From positions 248,001 to 312,000 of the forward strand of contig NZ_JAUUUU010000001.1 of the NCBI RefSeq assembly GCF_030676955.1: 64,000 nucleotides of DNA, given 5' to 3'. The stretch's first letter is position 1, and the number at the start of each line of letters is the position of its first letter. Below the pieces are notes generated by a model that did no database searches, was not told where the DNA came from, and saw only the letters and a program-made list of their open reading frames with translations. This document shows positions 44,419-53,298 of the stretch, piece after piece. The stretch comes from Porticoccus litoralis. Its GTDB lineage: Bacteria; Pseudomonadota; Gammaproteobacteria; Pseudomonadales; Porticoccaceae. The translations under genes were made by a program, and so were the position numbers.

Positions 44419-46560
44419 CTAGAAACGGTATTTCGCTGTGGCTCCCACAATACGCGGCTCACCGAACTGATAGTAGGGTTCAGTGACGTAAAACTTGCGG
44501 GGATCGTTACCGAAACTGCCGAACCCACGTACTACCACATCACGATCTGCCAGATTTCTCCCCCACAGGGAAAAAGTCCACTGCGGCAAACTATAATCCA
44601 GCCGCGCATTGACCAGTTCATAACGGTTAGATTTGGCGTGGTGACGCGGTGACAGATAAAACGACTCCTTGCCCTCAACTTCAAGTCCGGCAGTTAGCCT
44701 GTCTGTCAGATCCACATCCACGCCGACAGCAAACTGATAGGACGGGGCATGAGCTTGCTCGTGACCACTCAAATCTTTGGGTACTGGATTTATTGAGTCT
44801 CGATCAACATCAACATGGGTATAACTTTCAAAGTCCTTGAAGGTGGCTCTGAGCAAACCCAGGCTACCGTGGAGCTGAACACGCTCGTCAGCCTGCCAGA
44901 CAACTTCCAGTTCCGCGCCGTAGTTTTCCCCTCGGGCAGCATTGTCGTAGTAATCGGTGAAACTGCAGGGGCAGGATGAACCGGAAATCGGTATTACCAG
45001 TGATTGCTTGACCTGCATTTCACGACGTTTTTGAAAAAACAGTGCCAGTTGCAGCTGCAGGCGCCGTTCCAGCCAGTCACCCTTGATACCGGTTTCAAAG
45101 TTCCACAGGTATTCCGTATCAAAATCCCGGGCCGAGGGCTCCAGCGCGGGATCACTGTTCACACCACCGGCCTTGTAACCGCGGGACACCAGACCATAGA
45201 GCATGGTCTGCGGCGTCACATGGTATTCCAGGCCCAGGCGACCACCCCACAGGCGTTCGCTGTTGTCGTGATTGACCAGATCACTGTCCTCATATTCCGC
45301 ATTGCGAAACTCCAGCCGCAATCCACTGGTGAGTTTCAGGTTATCCGTCAGCCAACTCCCCAGCTGACCATAGATCGCCCGGTTGCGGGTCTCGAAATCA
45401 CTTTTGAAGTCCCCACTGGCATAGGTGTATTCCCGCAACAGGGATTCATCCTGAAACCGGTAATAAAACCCCAGCACCCAGTCCGTAGAATCGCGAAACA
45501 GGCGGCCATCGTCCTTGGAGACCAGGCGAATATCCACGGTACCGTTTTCGCGGTCACGGAGGTAACGGTCAAAGGAACTGTACGCCCAGCCATCACAGGG
45601 TTGGCCCGCACATATGTCGCTATAGGTCCAATCCTCGTCAAAACTGTATTCGAGATTGTTCTCGGCGTAGCTGACAAGGCCGATAACATCAAAACCCTGA
45701 AATCCGCGCCAGCTATTTTCAATCGCCAGTGCTGTGGACTCCTGACGATCCACACCCGGCTGATCTGACAACGTATGGCGGGTGTTATCCAATGAGAAAT
45801 CGTCATAACCGTTGTCAGCATCCAGATAGAACGCCGTCAGATTGACCTGCCAGTCATCGCTGGCGCGCCAGTCTAGCTTGCCCCGGGCCGTCAGCTCGTC
45901 GAGGTTACTGGTATCGTGGCGGTTAAGATAATCGTTGTCGATATAGCCATCAGTGCGGTGACCCTGAACCGCCAGCCGGTAGCCCATTGACTCTGAAATC
46001 GGGCCACTCAATACCGCACTGGTGGTGCGGGTTTCGTATTCGGCGATGGTCGTCTCTACACTACCCTCAAAGATATCCGTGGGATCGTTGGAACGTATAT
46101 TGATCAGGCCCGCCAGGGCGTTGGCACCGTACAGAGTGCCCTGCGGACCACGCAGAATCTCTATCTGCTGCAAATCGAGGGTGGTGGCGGCACCACCGAC
46201 ACCACTGAAATCTATGCCATCGATCAGCAAACCCACAGAAGGATTCATCGGCGCTACAAACTGACTGCGATCACCAATACCGCGAATCTGTACGTATTTT
46301 CCCCGTGACGAGCCGCTGGAAAAATTGACGTTGGGCGCCAGGTTCAGAATCTGTTCGATATGGGTGGCACCGCGACGTTCAATGGTCTTGTCGTCGATAA
46401 CACTGATACTGCTTCCCGTTTCGAGCAACGACAGCCCCCGGAATTCAGCGGTGACCACCACCTCTTCCACGGCGGTTGCTGACAGGGCTTGTGTGGCGAA
46501 TAGGCCACTGATAAAAAACAGCGCGCCGATGATGGCATCGGACTTTTTACAGAACTTCAT
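44419..46560 (-). CDS. TonB-dependent outer-membrane receptor, probably for thiamine
   Basis: 713 residues. Signal peptide IIGALFFISGLFATQALSA, then EEVVVTAEFRG (TonB-box region), the plug domain (SISVIDDKTIERRG, QIRGIGDRSQF, IEILRGPQGTLYGANALAG) to about residue 160, and a 22-strand barrel ending in ATAKYRF with terminal Phe. The TPP riboswitch in front, and the three genes behind, make thiamine or a thiamine precursor the likely ligand. First gene of the operon; GAGG lies before the ATG. Confidence 0.92.
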   Translation of the reverse strand: MKFCKKSDAIIGALFFISGLFATQALSATAVEEVVVTAEFRGLSLLETGSSISVIDDKTIERRGATHIEQILNLAPNVNFSSGSSRGKYVQIRGIGDRSQFVAPMNPSVGLLIDGIDFSGVGGAATTLDLQQIEILRGPQGTLYGANALAGLINIRSNDPTDIFEGSVETTIAEYETRTTSAVLSGPISESMGYRLAVQGHRTDGYIDNDYLNRHDTSNLDELTARGKLDWRASDDWQVNLTAFYLDADNGYDDFSLDNTRHTLSDQPGVDRQESTALAIENSWRGFQGFDVIGLVSYAENNLEYSFDEDWTYSDICAGQPCDGWAYSSFDRYLRDRENGTVDIRLVSKDDGRLFRDSTDWVLGFYYRFQDESLLREYTYASGDFKSDFETRNRAIYGQLGSWLTDNLKLTSGLRLEFRNAEYEDSDLVNHDNSERLWGGRLGLEYHVTPQTMLYGLVSRGYKAGGVNSDPALEPSARDFDTEYLWNFETGIKGDWLERRLQLQLALFFQKRREMQVKQSLVIPISGSSCPCSFTDYYDNAARGENYGAELEVVWQADERVQLHGSLGLLRATFKDFESYTHVDVDRDSINPVPKDLSGHEQAHAPSYQFAVGVDVDLTDRLTAGLEVEGKESFYLSPRHHAKSNRYELVNARLDYSLPQWTFSLWGRNLADRDVVVRGFGSFGNDPRKFYVTEPYYQFGEPRIVGATAKYRF

Positions 46561-46570
46561 GAAATTGAGC

Positions 46571-46591
46571 CTCTATAACAATGTTATGGAG
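46571..46591 (-). promoter_or_regulatory. Hairpin covering the TonB-receptor ribosome site
   Basis: On the minus strand CTC-C-ATAAC pairs with GTTAT-A-GAG; the 3' arm holds the GAG of the GAGG ribosome site before the receptor ATG. It could be the expression platform of the TPP riboswitch, acting on translation. Inference. Confidence 0.45.
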
Positions 46592-46629
46592 ACCCGGATA
46601 TGGGAGGAGTGAACGTTTGAATTTTTGCG

Positions 46630-46711
46630 TCCTATCCCTACGCCGGTACTATCCGGATCAGGTTCAAAGGGTCCATCCGAAGATGTCTCAGGCTAATGCC
46701 ACCCCTTAGGA
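46630..46711 (-). promoter_or_regulatory. TPP (thi-box) riboswitch
   Basis: Read on the minus strand: P1 arms TCCTA (46711–46707) and TAGGA (46634–46630); AGGGGTGGCATTAGCCTGAG with the CTGAGA core; and the conserved 3' part ACCCTTTGAACCTGATCCGG followed by ATAGTACCGGCGTAGGGA. All main conserved blocks of the TPP aptamer are present. It should lower expression of the TonB receptor operon when TPP is plentiful. No T-run follows, so control is probably at translation. Confidence 0.96.
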
Positions 46712-46780
46712 AATGACGCATGCGATTGGCATGCGACGGTGCAATTTTACGCGAATGAACCGACCGCACAATGGTCGGAG

Positions 46781-48169
46781 CTAAATAATTTTTGAATAGC
46801 GGATTTCTGACCGGGACTGGTTGATGTAGGCATCAAAGGTCATGCAGATACGACGAATCAGCAGTCTCCCCGCCAGGGTCACACGGATGCCCGAGGCCGT
46901 TAACGCCACCAGGCCATCGGCCGCCATAGGCTGTAACTGTTCCAGCTCAGCAGCAAAATAGTCTTTAAAATCAATATCAAAACGGCATTCAATATCGACA
47001 AAATCCAGTTCAAACTGACAGATCAACTGTTTGATCACCTCTTGCCGCAACAGGTCGTCTGCACTTAATTCAAAGCCCCTCACCACCGGCAGGCGCCCGG
47101 CGTCGATGGCGCCCTGGTAGTCTTCAATCTGCTTGTGGTTCTGGGCAAAAACATTATCAATGGCGCTGATGGCCGACACCCCGAACGCCACTAGGTCACA
47201 ACCCCCGTGGGTGGAATAACCCTGAAAATTTCTCTGCAACAATCCCTGCTGCTGGGCCACAGCCAGCTCATCATCGGGGCGGGCAAAATGATCCATACCG
47301 ATGTACACATAACCGGCACCCAGCAAAACCTCGGTAATGCGTTCCATCATCAGAAGCTTTTCTTCAGCACTGGGCAGCGCCGATTCATCAATCTGTTTCT
47401 GCACTTTGAACAAGTGTGGCAGGTGGGCATAGTTGAACACTGAAAGTCGATCAGGGGCGAGATCAATAATACTCGCCAGAGTGCGTTCAAAGGTGTTCCA
47501 GGTCTGGTGCGGCAGCCCGTAGATCAGGTCCATACTGATGGAGTGGAATCCCTCATTTCTGCCCGCCTGTACCAGTTCCCTGACTTCCTCTACGGAGTTA
47601 AAGCGATTCACTGCCTGCTGTACGGTGGGGTCAAAATCCTGAATACCCATACTGAGGCGGTTGAAACCCAGCTCTCTCAGACAGCCGATAGTGGCAACAT
47701 CCATATCTCCTGGATGAATTTCGATTGAATATTCCCCGCTGTCGTCTTCCAGCAGATTAAAGTGCTCACGGGTAGCCGCCATCAGCAGACGTTTTTCGTC
47801 ATCGCTGATGTAGGTTGGCGTGCCACCACCCCAGTGCAATTGATGTACGGGTCGGGAACGGTCAAACAATGCACCCTGGCGGGCCACTTCTTCCATCAGG
47901 CGCTCCAGATAGGGCATGGCACGCTTGCGATTGGCGGTGATGATCTTATTGCAGGCACAGTAATAACAGACGGTGCTGCAGAACGGGATATGGAAATACA
48001 GAGACAGTGGTCTACCGGCGGCATTACTGCGCGTGATGGCCTGACGCAGATCGGCCTCGCCAAATTGATTATGGAATTGGGGGGCCGTCGGGTAAGAGGT
48101 ATAACGGGGGCCGGACAGATCATAACGATCAATTAACTGTCGGTCCCACACCACGGAGCTGCTCGTCAC
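46781..48169 (-). CDS. hemN: Oxygen-independent coproporphyrinogen III oxidase
   Basis: 462 residues. Radical-SAM motif HIPFCSTVCYYCACNK with Cys 64, 68 and 71, SAM-binding LHWGGGTPTYI, DLIYGLPHQTWNTF and YIGMDHFA. It decarboxylates coproporphyrinogen III to protoporphyrinogen IX without oxygen. No FNR-type site was noticed upstream by eye. Its 3' end faces the riboswitch region of the next operon on the same strand. Confidence 0.96.
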   Translation of the reverse strand: MTSSSVVWDRQLIDRYDLSGPRYTSYPTAPQFHNQFGEADLRQAITRSNAAGRPLSLYFHIPFCSTVCYYCACNKIITANRKRAMPYLERLMEEVARQGALFDRSRPVHQLHWGGGTPTYISDDEKRLLMAATREHFNLLEDDSGEYSIEIHPGDMDVATIGCLRELGFNRLSMGIQDFDPTVQQAVNRFNSVEEVRELVQAGRNEGFHSISMDLIYGLPHQTWNTFERTLASIIDLAPDRLSVFNYAHLPHLFKVQKQIDESALPSAEEKLLMMERITEVLLGAGYVYIGMDHFARPDDELAVAQQQGLLQRNFQGYSTHGGCDLVAFGVSAISAIDNVFAQNHKQIEDYQGAIDAGRLPVVRGFELSADDLLRQEVIKQLICQFELDFVDIECRFDIDFKDYFAAELEQLQPMAADGLVALTASGIRVTLAGRLLIRRICMTFDAYINQSRSEIRYSKII

Positions 48170-48455
48170 TGAATAGGTTCCTGAATTGGGTTAAAAAACG
48201 CACAGTCTAACGTGCTTGAGCCGGGGGTAATTGATACCCATCAAGCAACCTGCCCACAGACCGGTTTGGCGCCCCGGCCGGCCAACCACTTTACTGCAGC
48301 TTTTACCGGGTCTTCTGCCACTACTTTAGCCGCAATCCCCATAGCTGAAAACCGTAGTAGACCAAGGTGTAACTGGCAAAGGCCCCATGTGGCCAGTATA
48401 ATCCCGCCACTTCGTAAAGCAGCTTCACAAACCGCTAGAAAAGAGAACACGAAAC

Positions 48456-48992
48456 ATGAGCTACAACAAAATTCCCGCTGGCAACGACCTGCCAACTGAT
48501 ATCAATGTGGTTATCGAAATTCCCGCCAACCACGACCCGATCAAATACGAAATCGACAAAGACAGCGACGCTATTTTTGTTGACCGTTTTGTCGCTACGC
48601 CCATGTTCTACCCAGCCAACTATGGCTACATCCCGCAAACACTGTCTGAAGACGGTGATCCCCTGGATGTACTGGTCGTGACACCTTACCCGGTAATGCC
48701 AGGCTCCGTGATTCGCAGCCGCGCCATCGGTGTTCTCAACATGACCGATGAATCCGGTGTCGACGCCAAACTGCTGGCCGTACCGCACACCAAGCTGACC
48801 AAGCTTTATGATCATGTTCAGGAAATCGGTGACCTACCGGAACTGCTCATCAACCAGATCAAGCATTACTTTGAAAACTACAAAGCCCTGGAAGCAGGCA
48901 AATGGGTGAAAGTCGACGGCTGGGATAACGCTGAAGCAGCCCGCTCTGAAATCACGGCTTCCCGCGAGCGCTACCTGAAAGAAGAAGGCTGA
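48456..48992 (+). CDS. ppa: Inorganic pyrophosphatase (family I)
   Basis: 178 residues. NVVIEIPANHDPIKYEIDKD, MFYPANYGYIPQTLSEDGDP with the active-site Asp-rich DPLDVLVV, and VPHTKLTKLYDHV. It hydrolyses PPi in the cytoplasm. Single gene followed by a strong terminator. Confidence 0.97.
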   Translation: MSYNKIPAGNDLPTDINVVIEIPANHDPIKYEIDKDSDAIFVDRFVATPMFYPANYGYIPQTLSEDGDPLDVLVVTPYPVMPGSVIRSRAIGVLNMTDESGVDAKLLAVPHTKLTKLYDHVQEIGDLPELLINQIKHYFENYKALEAGKWVKVDGWDNAEAARSEITASRERYLKEEG

Positions 48993-49015
48993 TAGGTTTA
49001 CCCACAACCTTCTCC

Positions 49016-49043
49016 AAAAAACCCGGCAATTGCCGGGTTTTTT
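49016..49043. terminator. Bidirectional intrinsic terminator between ppa and ogt
   Basis: Perfect palindrome ACCCGGCAATTGCCGGGT (49021–49038) with A-run before and T-run after. Serves ppa (plus) and the alkyltransferase gene (minus). Confidence 0.93.
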
Positions 49044-49063
49044 ATGCCTTCACGGAGTGGGCT

Positions 49064-49540
49064 TTACGCGGCCCTGGAAACCCGATCCCGTTCCCAGTCC
49101 AATATCGCCCTTTTGCGCTCCACGCCCCAGCGGTAGCCCCCGAGGCCGCCATCACTGCGTACCACCCGGTGGCAGGGAATGAAATAAGCAATGGGGTTTG
49201 CGCCAATGGCATTGGCCACAGCACGCACAGCTTTAGGACGGTCGATGGCGTCTGCTATTACCTGGTACGTAGTTGTCATCCCAAGGGGAATCTCCAACAG
49301 CGCCTGCCAGACCTGACGCTGGAAAGCCGTACCCTGAACATCGAACTGTTCCACTGTCGTGGCCGGCTCACTCATCAATGAGGCGAACACAGCCTGCGCT
49401 CGCCCATCCGCACGTTGACACCCTGCCAGAGTTACACCCTGTGCCGTATCTTCAAACCAGAGACGTTGGATGCCCTGCCGACTACCGACCAATAACGCCC
49501 CACCCATTGGCGTGACCACACTACCCCAGTACAAATCCAT
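49064..49540 (-). CDS. ogt: Methylated-DNA–protein-cysteine methyltransferase
   Basis: 158 residues from the ATG at 49540, with GGAGG 6 bases upstream. The active site is NPIAYFIPCHRVVRSDGGLG (Cys in PCHRV), preceded by FQRQVWQALLEIPLGMTTTY and the helix-turn-helix AVRAVANAIGANP. It removes methyl groups from O6-methylguanine and O4-methylthymine in one irreversible step. Ogt-type, without an Ada N-domain. Confidence 0.93.
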   Translation of the reverse strand: MDLYWGSVVTPMGGALLVGSRQGIQRLWFEDTAQGVTLAGCQRADGRAQAVFASLMSEPATTVEQFDVQGTAFQRQVWQALLEIPLGMTTTYQVIADAIDRPKAVRAVANAIGANPIAYFIPCHRVVRSDGGLGGYRWGVERKRAILDWERDRVSRAA

Positions 49541-49822
49541 TCTTTGCCTCCTAGCCGTCATGGTTGCTCGCTGCTAACCACATTGCTGTGAACGCCTGTC
49601 ACACCATTGGCAATCAATCAGGGTTTCAGTTTAACGCGCTTCACCTTCACCTGCTCGCTTTCACAGAGCGTTTATTTCCCCAAAAACACCCGTCCATTGA
49701 GCCACGATCTAACCTCTCTATTCCCGCGCAAGATTGGATGATTGAGAAGACGAAGGCGAATACTCGGCACTCCTAGCCAGGGACCTGCCAGTGTTCTGGA
49801 TATCTTCGACCGGAGAGGCAAA

Positions 49823-49917
49823 CCCGACACTTGGGAAAAACGTACAGTTGGCTCATCAATCTGGATGGCATGCTGTGTCCAGATTCTCCCAAGGCCCCAA
49901 ATGTCGGGGCTTTTTTT
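49823..49917 (+). ncRNA. Candidate leader/sRNA with alternative terminator and antiterminator stems
   Basis: Hairpin AATCTGGA (49858–49865)/TCCAGATT (49878–49885) lies inside a longer pairing: 49823–49836 (CCCGACA then CTTGGGA, contiguous) matches 49887–49893 and 49902–49908, with an 8-base bulge on the 3' side. That pairing cannot exist together with the terminator stem 49891–49898/49906–49913. This is the layout of an attenuator or riboswitch platform, or of a terminator-ended sRNA. I do not recognise an aptamer class. The downstream gene is a PfkB-family kinase. Confidence 0.45.
49891..49917 (+). terminator. Intrinsic terminator ahead of the PfkB-family kinase
   Basis: AAGGCCCC (49891–49898) pairs with GGGGCTTT (49906–49913) including one G–U, then a T-run (49911–49917). 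No protein gene precedes it on this strand. Confidence 0.75.
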
Positions 49918-49999
49918 ATTTTAATTTCACTCTCTCTCGCCAGGATTTTCAGGCCACACTATAGTGATAGAAACAGCTTTATTGACCGGGAGATAAACT

Positions 50000-51136
50000 G
50001 TGACAGAAATAACCGATCGTGTGCTGGTTATCGGTTCCGTCACTATCGACAACATCGTCTCCGTGGCCCAGGAAGCCATTGAGCGTATTTCCCTACACAA
50101 TGGGGAAACGTCTTTCCTGCTGTTGGAACAGGGACGAAAAGTGGAAGCGGAAAGCATTTCCAGCCACGTGGGAGGGGGAGCAGCCAATGTTGCCGTGTCC
50201 ATGGCCAGGCAGGGACTGGCCGTGGATGTACTGGCCCTGGCCGGCGATGACCTGAACGGCAGGAAAATATACCAGCGTCTTATCGACGAGGGCGTGGGTG
50301 TCGACTACTTTTTCACCCAACCAGACTGGCAGTCCGGCAATTCAATCCTGATCTATTCCCACGATAAAAACGCCGCCTTATTCACCAAGCGCGGTGAAAA
50401 CAGTGGAATTGAAGGGCAACTACCGCATATCGATTTCAGTCGCTATCGGTTGGTCTATGTGGGTTGCCTTTCCAGTCTTTCCCGCCACGCCCTGCCCCGC
50501 ATTGTGGAACTGGCTAAAAGCGCTGGCTGTCTGGTGGCACTGAATCCCTGCATGGGCAGAGACGAGGAATCCATCGAGCAGTTTCTGAGTGTGGCGGAAG
50601 ATATTGACTACCTGTCACTCAACAAGCAGGAAACCATTGACCTGTTGTCCCTGACCCACAGGAGGCTGTATACCAAACTCCCCCTGTTGGCGACAGACAT
50701 CGAAATAAAACCACCGCTGATGCGATCAGGCCTGCATGTCAATGATTACTGGTTGCCCCTCAACGATGTGATGTCGATGATCTGCAGCACCGGACCACGC
50801 TTCTTTTCCCTCACCGATGGCGGCGATGGCGCTTACCTGTTCGACAGCAAACAGTTACTTTACTGCCCTGCGGCTCTAATAGAACCCAAGGGTACCGCTG
50901 GGGCCGGAGATGCTTTTGCCTCGACCATCGTGGCGCAACTGCTCGAAGGCAACGACTCCGCAAAAGCGCTTTGGGTTGCCACGAAAAATGCTGCCAGTGT
51001 GGTGGCCCATATAGATACTCAAACTGGACTTTTAACGCTGAGAGACATTGAGCAACTCCTGGCAACTGAAAATACTGGGCAAACAGTCATCCGTATTGGC
51101 AAAACGGTAGTGCCAGATGAAAACAGGGCTTTTTAG
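50000..51136 (+). CDS. PfkB-family carbohydrate/nucleoside kinase
   Basis: 378 residues, GTG start with GGGAG 7 bases upstream. VLVIGSVTIDNIV, SHVGGGAANVAVSMARQGLA and LALAGDDLNGRKI are PfkB N-terminal motifs; the catalytic anion hole is GTAGAGDAFASTIVAQLLEG near 297–316. Longer than ribokinase, with an insertion around 215–260. Substrate unknown; sugars or nucleosides are possible. A possible attenuator lies just upstream, and a terminator follows. Confidence 0.87.
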   Translation: MTEITDRVLVIGSVTIDNIVSVAQEAIERISLHNGETSFLLLEQGRKVEAESISSHVGGGAANVAVSMARQGLAVDVLALAGDDLNGRKIYQRLIDEGVGVDYFFTQPDWQSGNSILIYSHDKNAALFTKRGENSGIEGQLPHIDFSRYRLVYVGCLSSLSRHALPRIVELAKSAGCLVALNPCMGRDEESIEQFLSVAEDIDYLSLNKQETIDLLSLTHRRLYTKLPLLATDIEIKPPLMRSGLHVNDYWLPLNDVMSMICSTGPRFFSLTDGGDGAYLFDSKQLLYCPAALIEPKGTAGAGDAFASTIVAQLLEGNDSAKALWVATKNAASVVAHIDTQTGLLTLRDIEQLLATENTGQTVIRIGKTVVPDENRAF

Positions 51137-51163
51137 AGATCACCTGACAAATAATAAATGCCA

Positions 51164-51192
51164 TAAAAAAAGCCCGCTCTGCGGGCTTTTTT
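51164..51192. terminator. Bidirectional intrinsic terminator between the PfkB kinase and acs
   Basis: AGCCCGC (51171–51177), TCT loop, GCGGGCT (51181–51187), with A-run before and T-run after. Confidence 0.92.
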
Positions 51193-51216
51193 CGGTGAGA
51201 GCTGCTGAACCGGCAG

Positions 51217-53154
51217 TTAGCGGATCAGCCGATTCTCAATCAGGTCATCAACCACAGATGGATCAGCCAGGGTGGAAGTATCACCCAGGTTCTCCAATTC
51301 ATTGGCGGCAATCTTGCGCAGGATACGGCGCATGATTTTACCGGAACGGGTTTTGGGCAAACCCGGCGCCCAGTGAATGTAATCCGGCTTGGCAATAGGG
51401 CCGATTTCCTTCACACAGATGCTGATGAGTTCCTTGCGGAGTTCATCAGAGGGTTCCTCACCACTCATCAGGGTGACATAGGCATAAATACCCTGACCCT
51501 TGATATCGTGTGGGCAACCCACCACGGCAGCCTCAGCCACTTTGGGGTGCAGTACCAGCGCACTTTCCACTTCGGCCGTTCCCATACGGTGACCGGAAAC
51601 ATTGAGCACATCATCGACACGACCGGTAATCCAGTAGTGACCATCCTCATCACGGCGGGCACCGTCACCGGTAAAGTAATAGCCCTTGAATGCCGAGAAA
51701 TAGGTTTCCTGATAGCGGCCCATATCGCCATACACACCACGAATCTGTGAGGGCCAGGAGGCCTTGATGGCCAGGTTACCCTCACCGGGGCCTTCTATTT
51801 CCTTGCCGTCGGTATCCAGCAACACAGGCTGTACTCCAAAGAAAGGTACTGTGGCGCAACCGGGCTTCATGTCGATGGCTCCGGGCAAAGGCGTCAACAT
51901 ATGAGCTCCGGTTTCTGTCTGCCACCAGGTATCAACAATAGGGCAACGCTCCTCGCCAACCACCTTGTAATACCACTCCCAGGCTTCCGGGTTAATGGGT
52001 TCACCCACCGTGCCCAACAAACGCAGGGAGCTGCGATCGGTGTTTGTAACAAATTCGTCGCCCGCACCCATCAGGGAGCGGATGGCAGTGGGCGCGGTAT
52101 AGAAAATATTAACCTTGTGTTTTTCTACCACCTGCCAGAAACGCGAAGCATCGGGATAGGTAGGGACCCCCTCGAAAATCAGGGTAATGGCTCCATTACA
52201 TAGAGGGCCGTACACAATGTAGCTGTGGCCTGTGACCCAGCCGACATCAGCGGTACACCAGTAAACATCGCCTTCTTTGTAGTCGAAAACGTATTTATGG
52301 GTCATTGCCGCCTGTAACAGGTAACCGGCGGTAGTGTGCAACACGCCTTTCGGTTTGCCGGTTGAACCAGAGGTATAAAGGATAAACAACGGATCCTCGG
52401 CATCCATGTGTTCCGGCGGACAGTAATCCTTGGCCTCGGCGATGGCCTCGTGGTACCAGACATCGCGCTTTTCATTCCATTCCACCAGACCACGGGTTCT
52501 CTCCACAACAATACAGGTGTGAACATTCGGACAGTGACGTAATGCCGCATCGGCATTGGCTTTCAGGGGGACTTTTTTACCACCACGCAGGCCTTCATCG
52601 GAGGTGATGACCACCTGGCAGTCGGAGTCCAGAATACGATCTTTCAGGGCATCGGGAGAAAAGCCACCAAACACCACCGAGTGCACAGCACCAATGCGCG
52701 CGGTAGCCAACATGGCATACACCGCTTCCTGGATCATTGGCATGTAGATACAGACGCGATCACCGCGCTTTACACCCCGTGACTTGAGCACATTGGCCAG
52801 CTTGTTGACCTGTTCGCTCAGTTCGTTATAAGTGATATAGGCGCTCTCTTCAGGGTCATCACCCTCCCAGATAATCGCTGTTTGATCACCTTTCGTGGCC
52901 AGGTGTCGGTCGATACAGTTCACCGTGACATTCAGCTTGCCATCGGTAAACCAGCTCGCCTCTCCCGTCATGAAATCAAAGGTATTGATCTCACTCCAGG
53001 GACTCTCCCAATCAATGAATTTCTTCGCCTGTTCAGCCCAGAAAACCTCGGGCTCTTCAATCGAGCACCGATACATTTCATGGTAAGTCTCGTTATCAAT
53101 GTGGGCTTCGCTGGCGAAATCGCCGGGGACGGGGCGAACATTAGTGTCAGACAT
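51217..53154 (-). CDS. acs: Acetyl-CoA synthetase
   Basis: 645 residues, usual Acs length. AMP-binding motif FILYTSGSTGKPKGVLHTTA at about 258–277, DVGWVTGHSYIVYGPL, WWQTETGAHM, GDGARRDEDGHYWITGR, and the C-terminal LPKTRSGKIMRRILRK with the acetylatable lysine near 606. It activates acetate with ATP to acetyl-AMP, then acetyl-CoA. GGGAGGA precedes the ATG. The CrbS/R-like genes at 61–64 kb probably control it. Confidence 0.97.
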   Translation of the reverse strand: MSDTNVRPVPGDFASEAHIDNETYHEMYRCSIEEPEVFWAEQAKKFIDWESPWSEINTFDFMTGEASWFTDGKLNVTVNCIDRHLATKGDQTAIIWEGDDPEESAYITYNELSEQVNKLANVLKSRGVKRGDRVCIYMPMIQEAVYAMLATARIGAVHSVVFGGFSPDALKDRILDSDCQVVITSDEGLRGGKKVPLKANADAALRHCPNVHTCIVVERTRGLVEWNEKRDVWYHEAIAEAKDYCPPEHMDAEDPLFILYTSGSTGKPKGVLHTTAGYLLQAAMTHKYVFDYKEGDVYWCTADVGWVTGHSYIVYGPLCNGAITLIFEGVPTYPDASRFWQVVEKHKVNIFYTAPTAIRSLMGAGDEFVTNTDRSSLRLLGTVGEPINPEAWEWYYKVVGEERCPIVDTWWQTETGAHMLTPLPGAIDMKPGCATVPFFGVQPVLLDTDGKEIEGPGEGNLAIKASWPSQIRGVYGDMGRYQETYFSAFKGYYFTGDGARRDEDGHYWITGRVDDVLNVSGHRMGTAEVESALVLHPKVAEAAVVGCPHDIKGQGIYAYVTLMSGEEPSDELRKELISICVKEIGPIAKPDYIHWAPGLPKTRSGKIMRRILRKIAANELENLGDTSTLADPSVVDDLIENRLIR

Positions 53155-53298
53155 GGAATCCTCCCTTACTTATATATGTTCTATAGGATTCAGAGTAATG
53201 GAGGTCAAGCCTAGCATCTATTCGACCTTTGCATAACAAGCGTCAGCAAAAGGGAGGATATAACAGCCATTCAGAGAAAAAAGTGGTTATAAAATAAG

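Larger units (their letters stand above)
49541..49999. other. Intergenic region with candidate structured RNA
   Basis: No protein gene seen. The left part is the ogt promoter area. The right part (about 49770–49917) holds several hairpins and an intrinsic terminator with no gene before it; see the separate entries. The 80 bases after the terminator include CACTATAGTG, a possible -10 region, and GGGAG before the kinase GTG. Confidence 0.55.

Noticed and set aside
46717..46735. Perfect hairpin CGCATGC/GCATGCG between hemN and the riboswitch
   Set aside because: Considered as the hemN terminator, but no T-run follows on the minus strand; left as an unassigned hairpin.
49564..49924. Plus-strand frames of 60–70 codons upstream of the PfkB kinase
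   Set aside because: No ribosome site or protein-like composition; the region is better explained by RNA structure.
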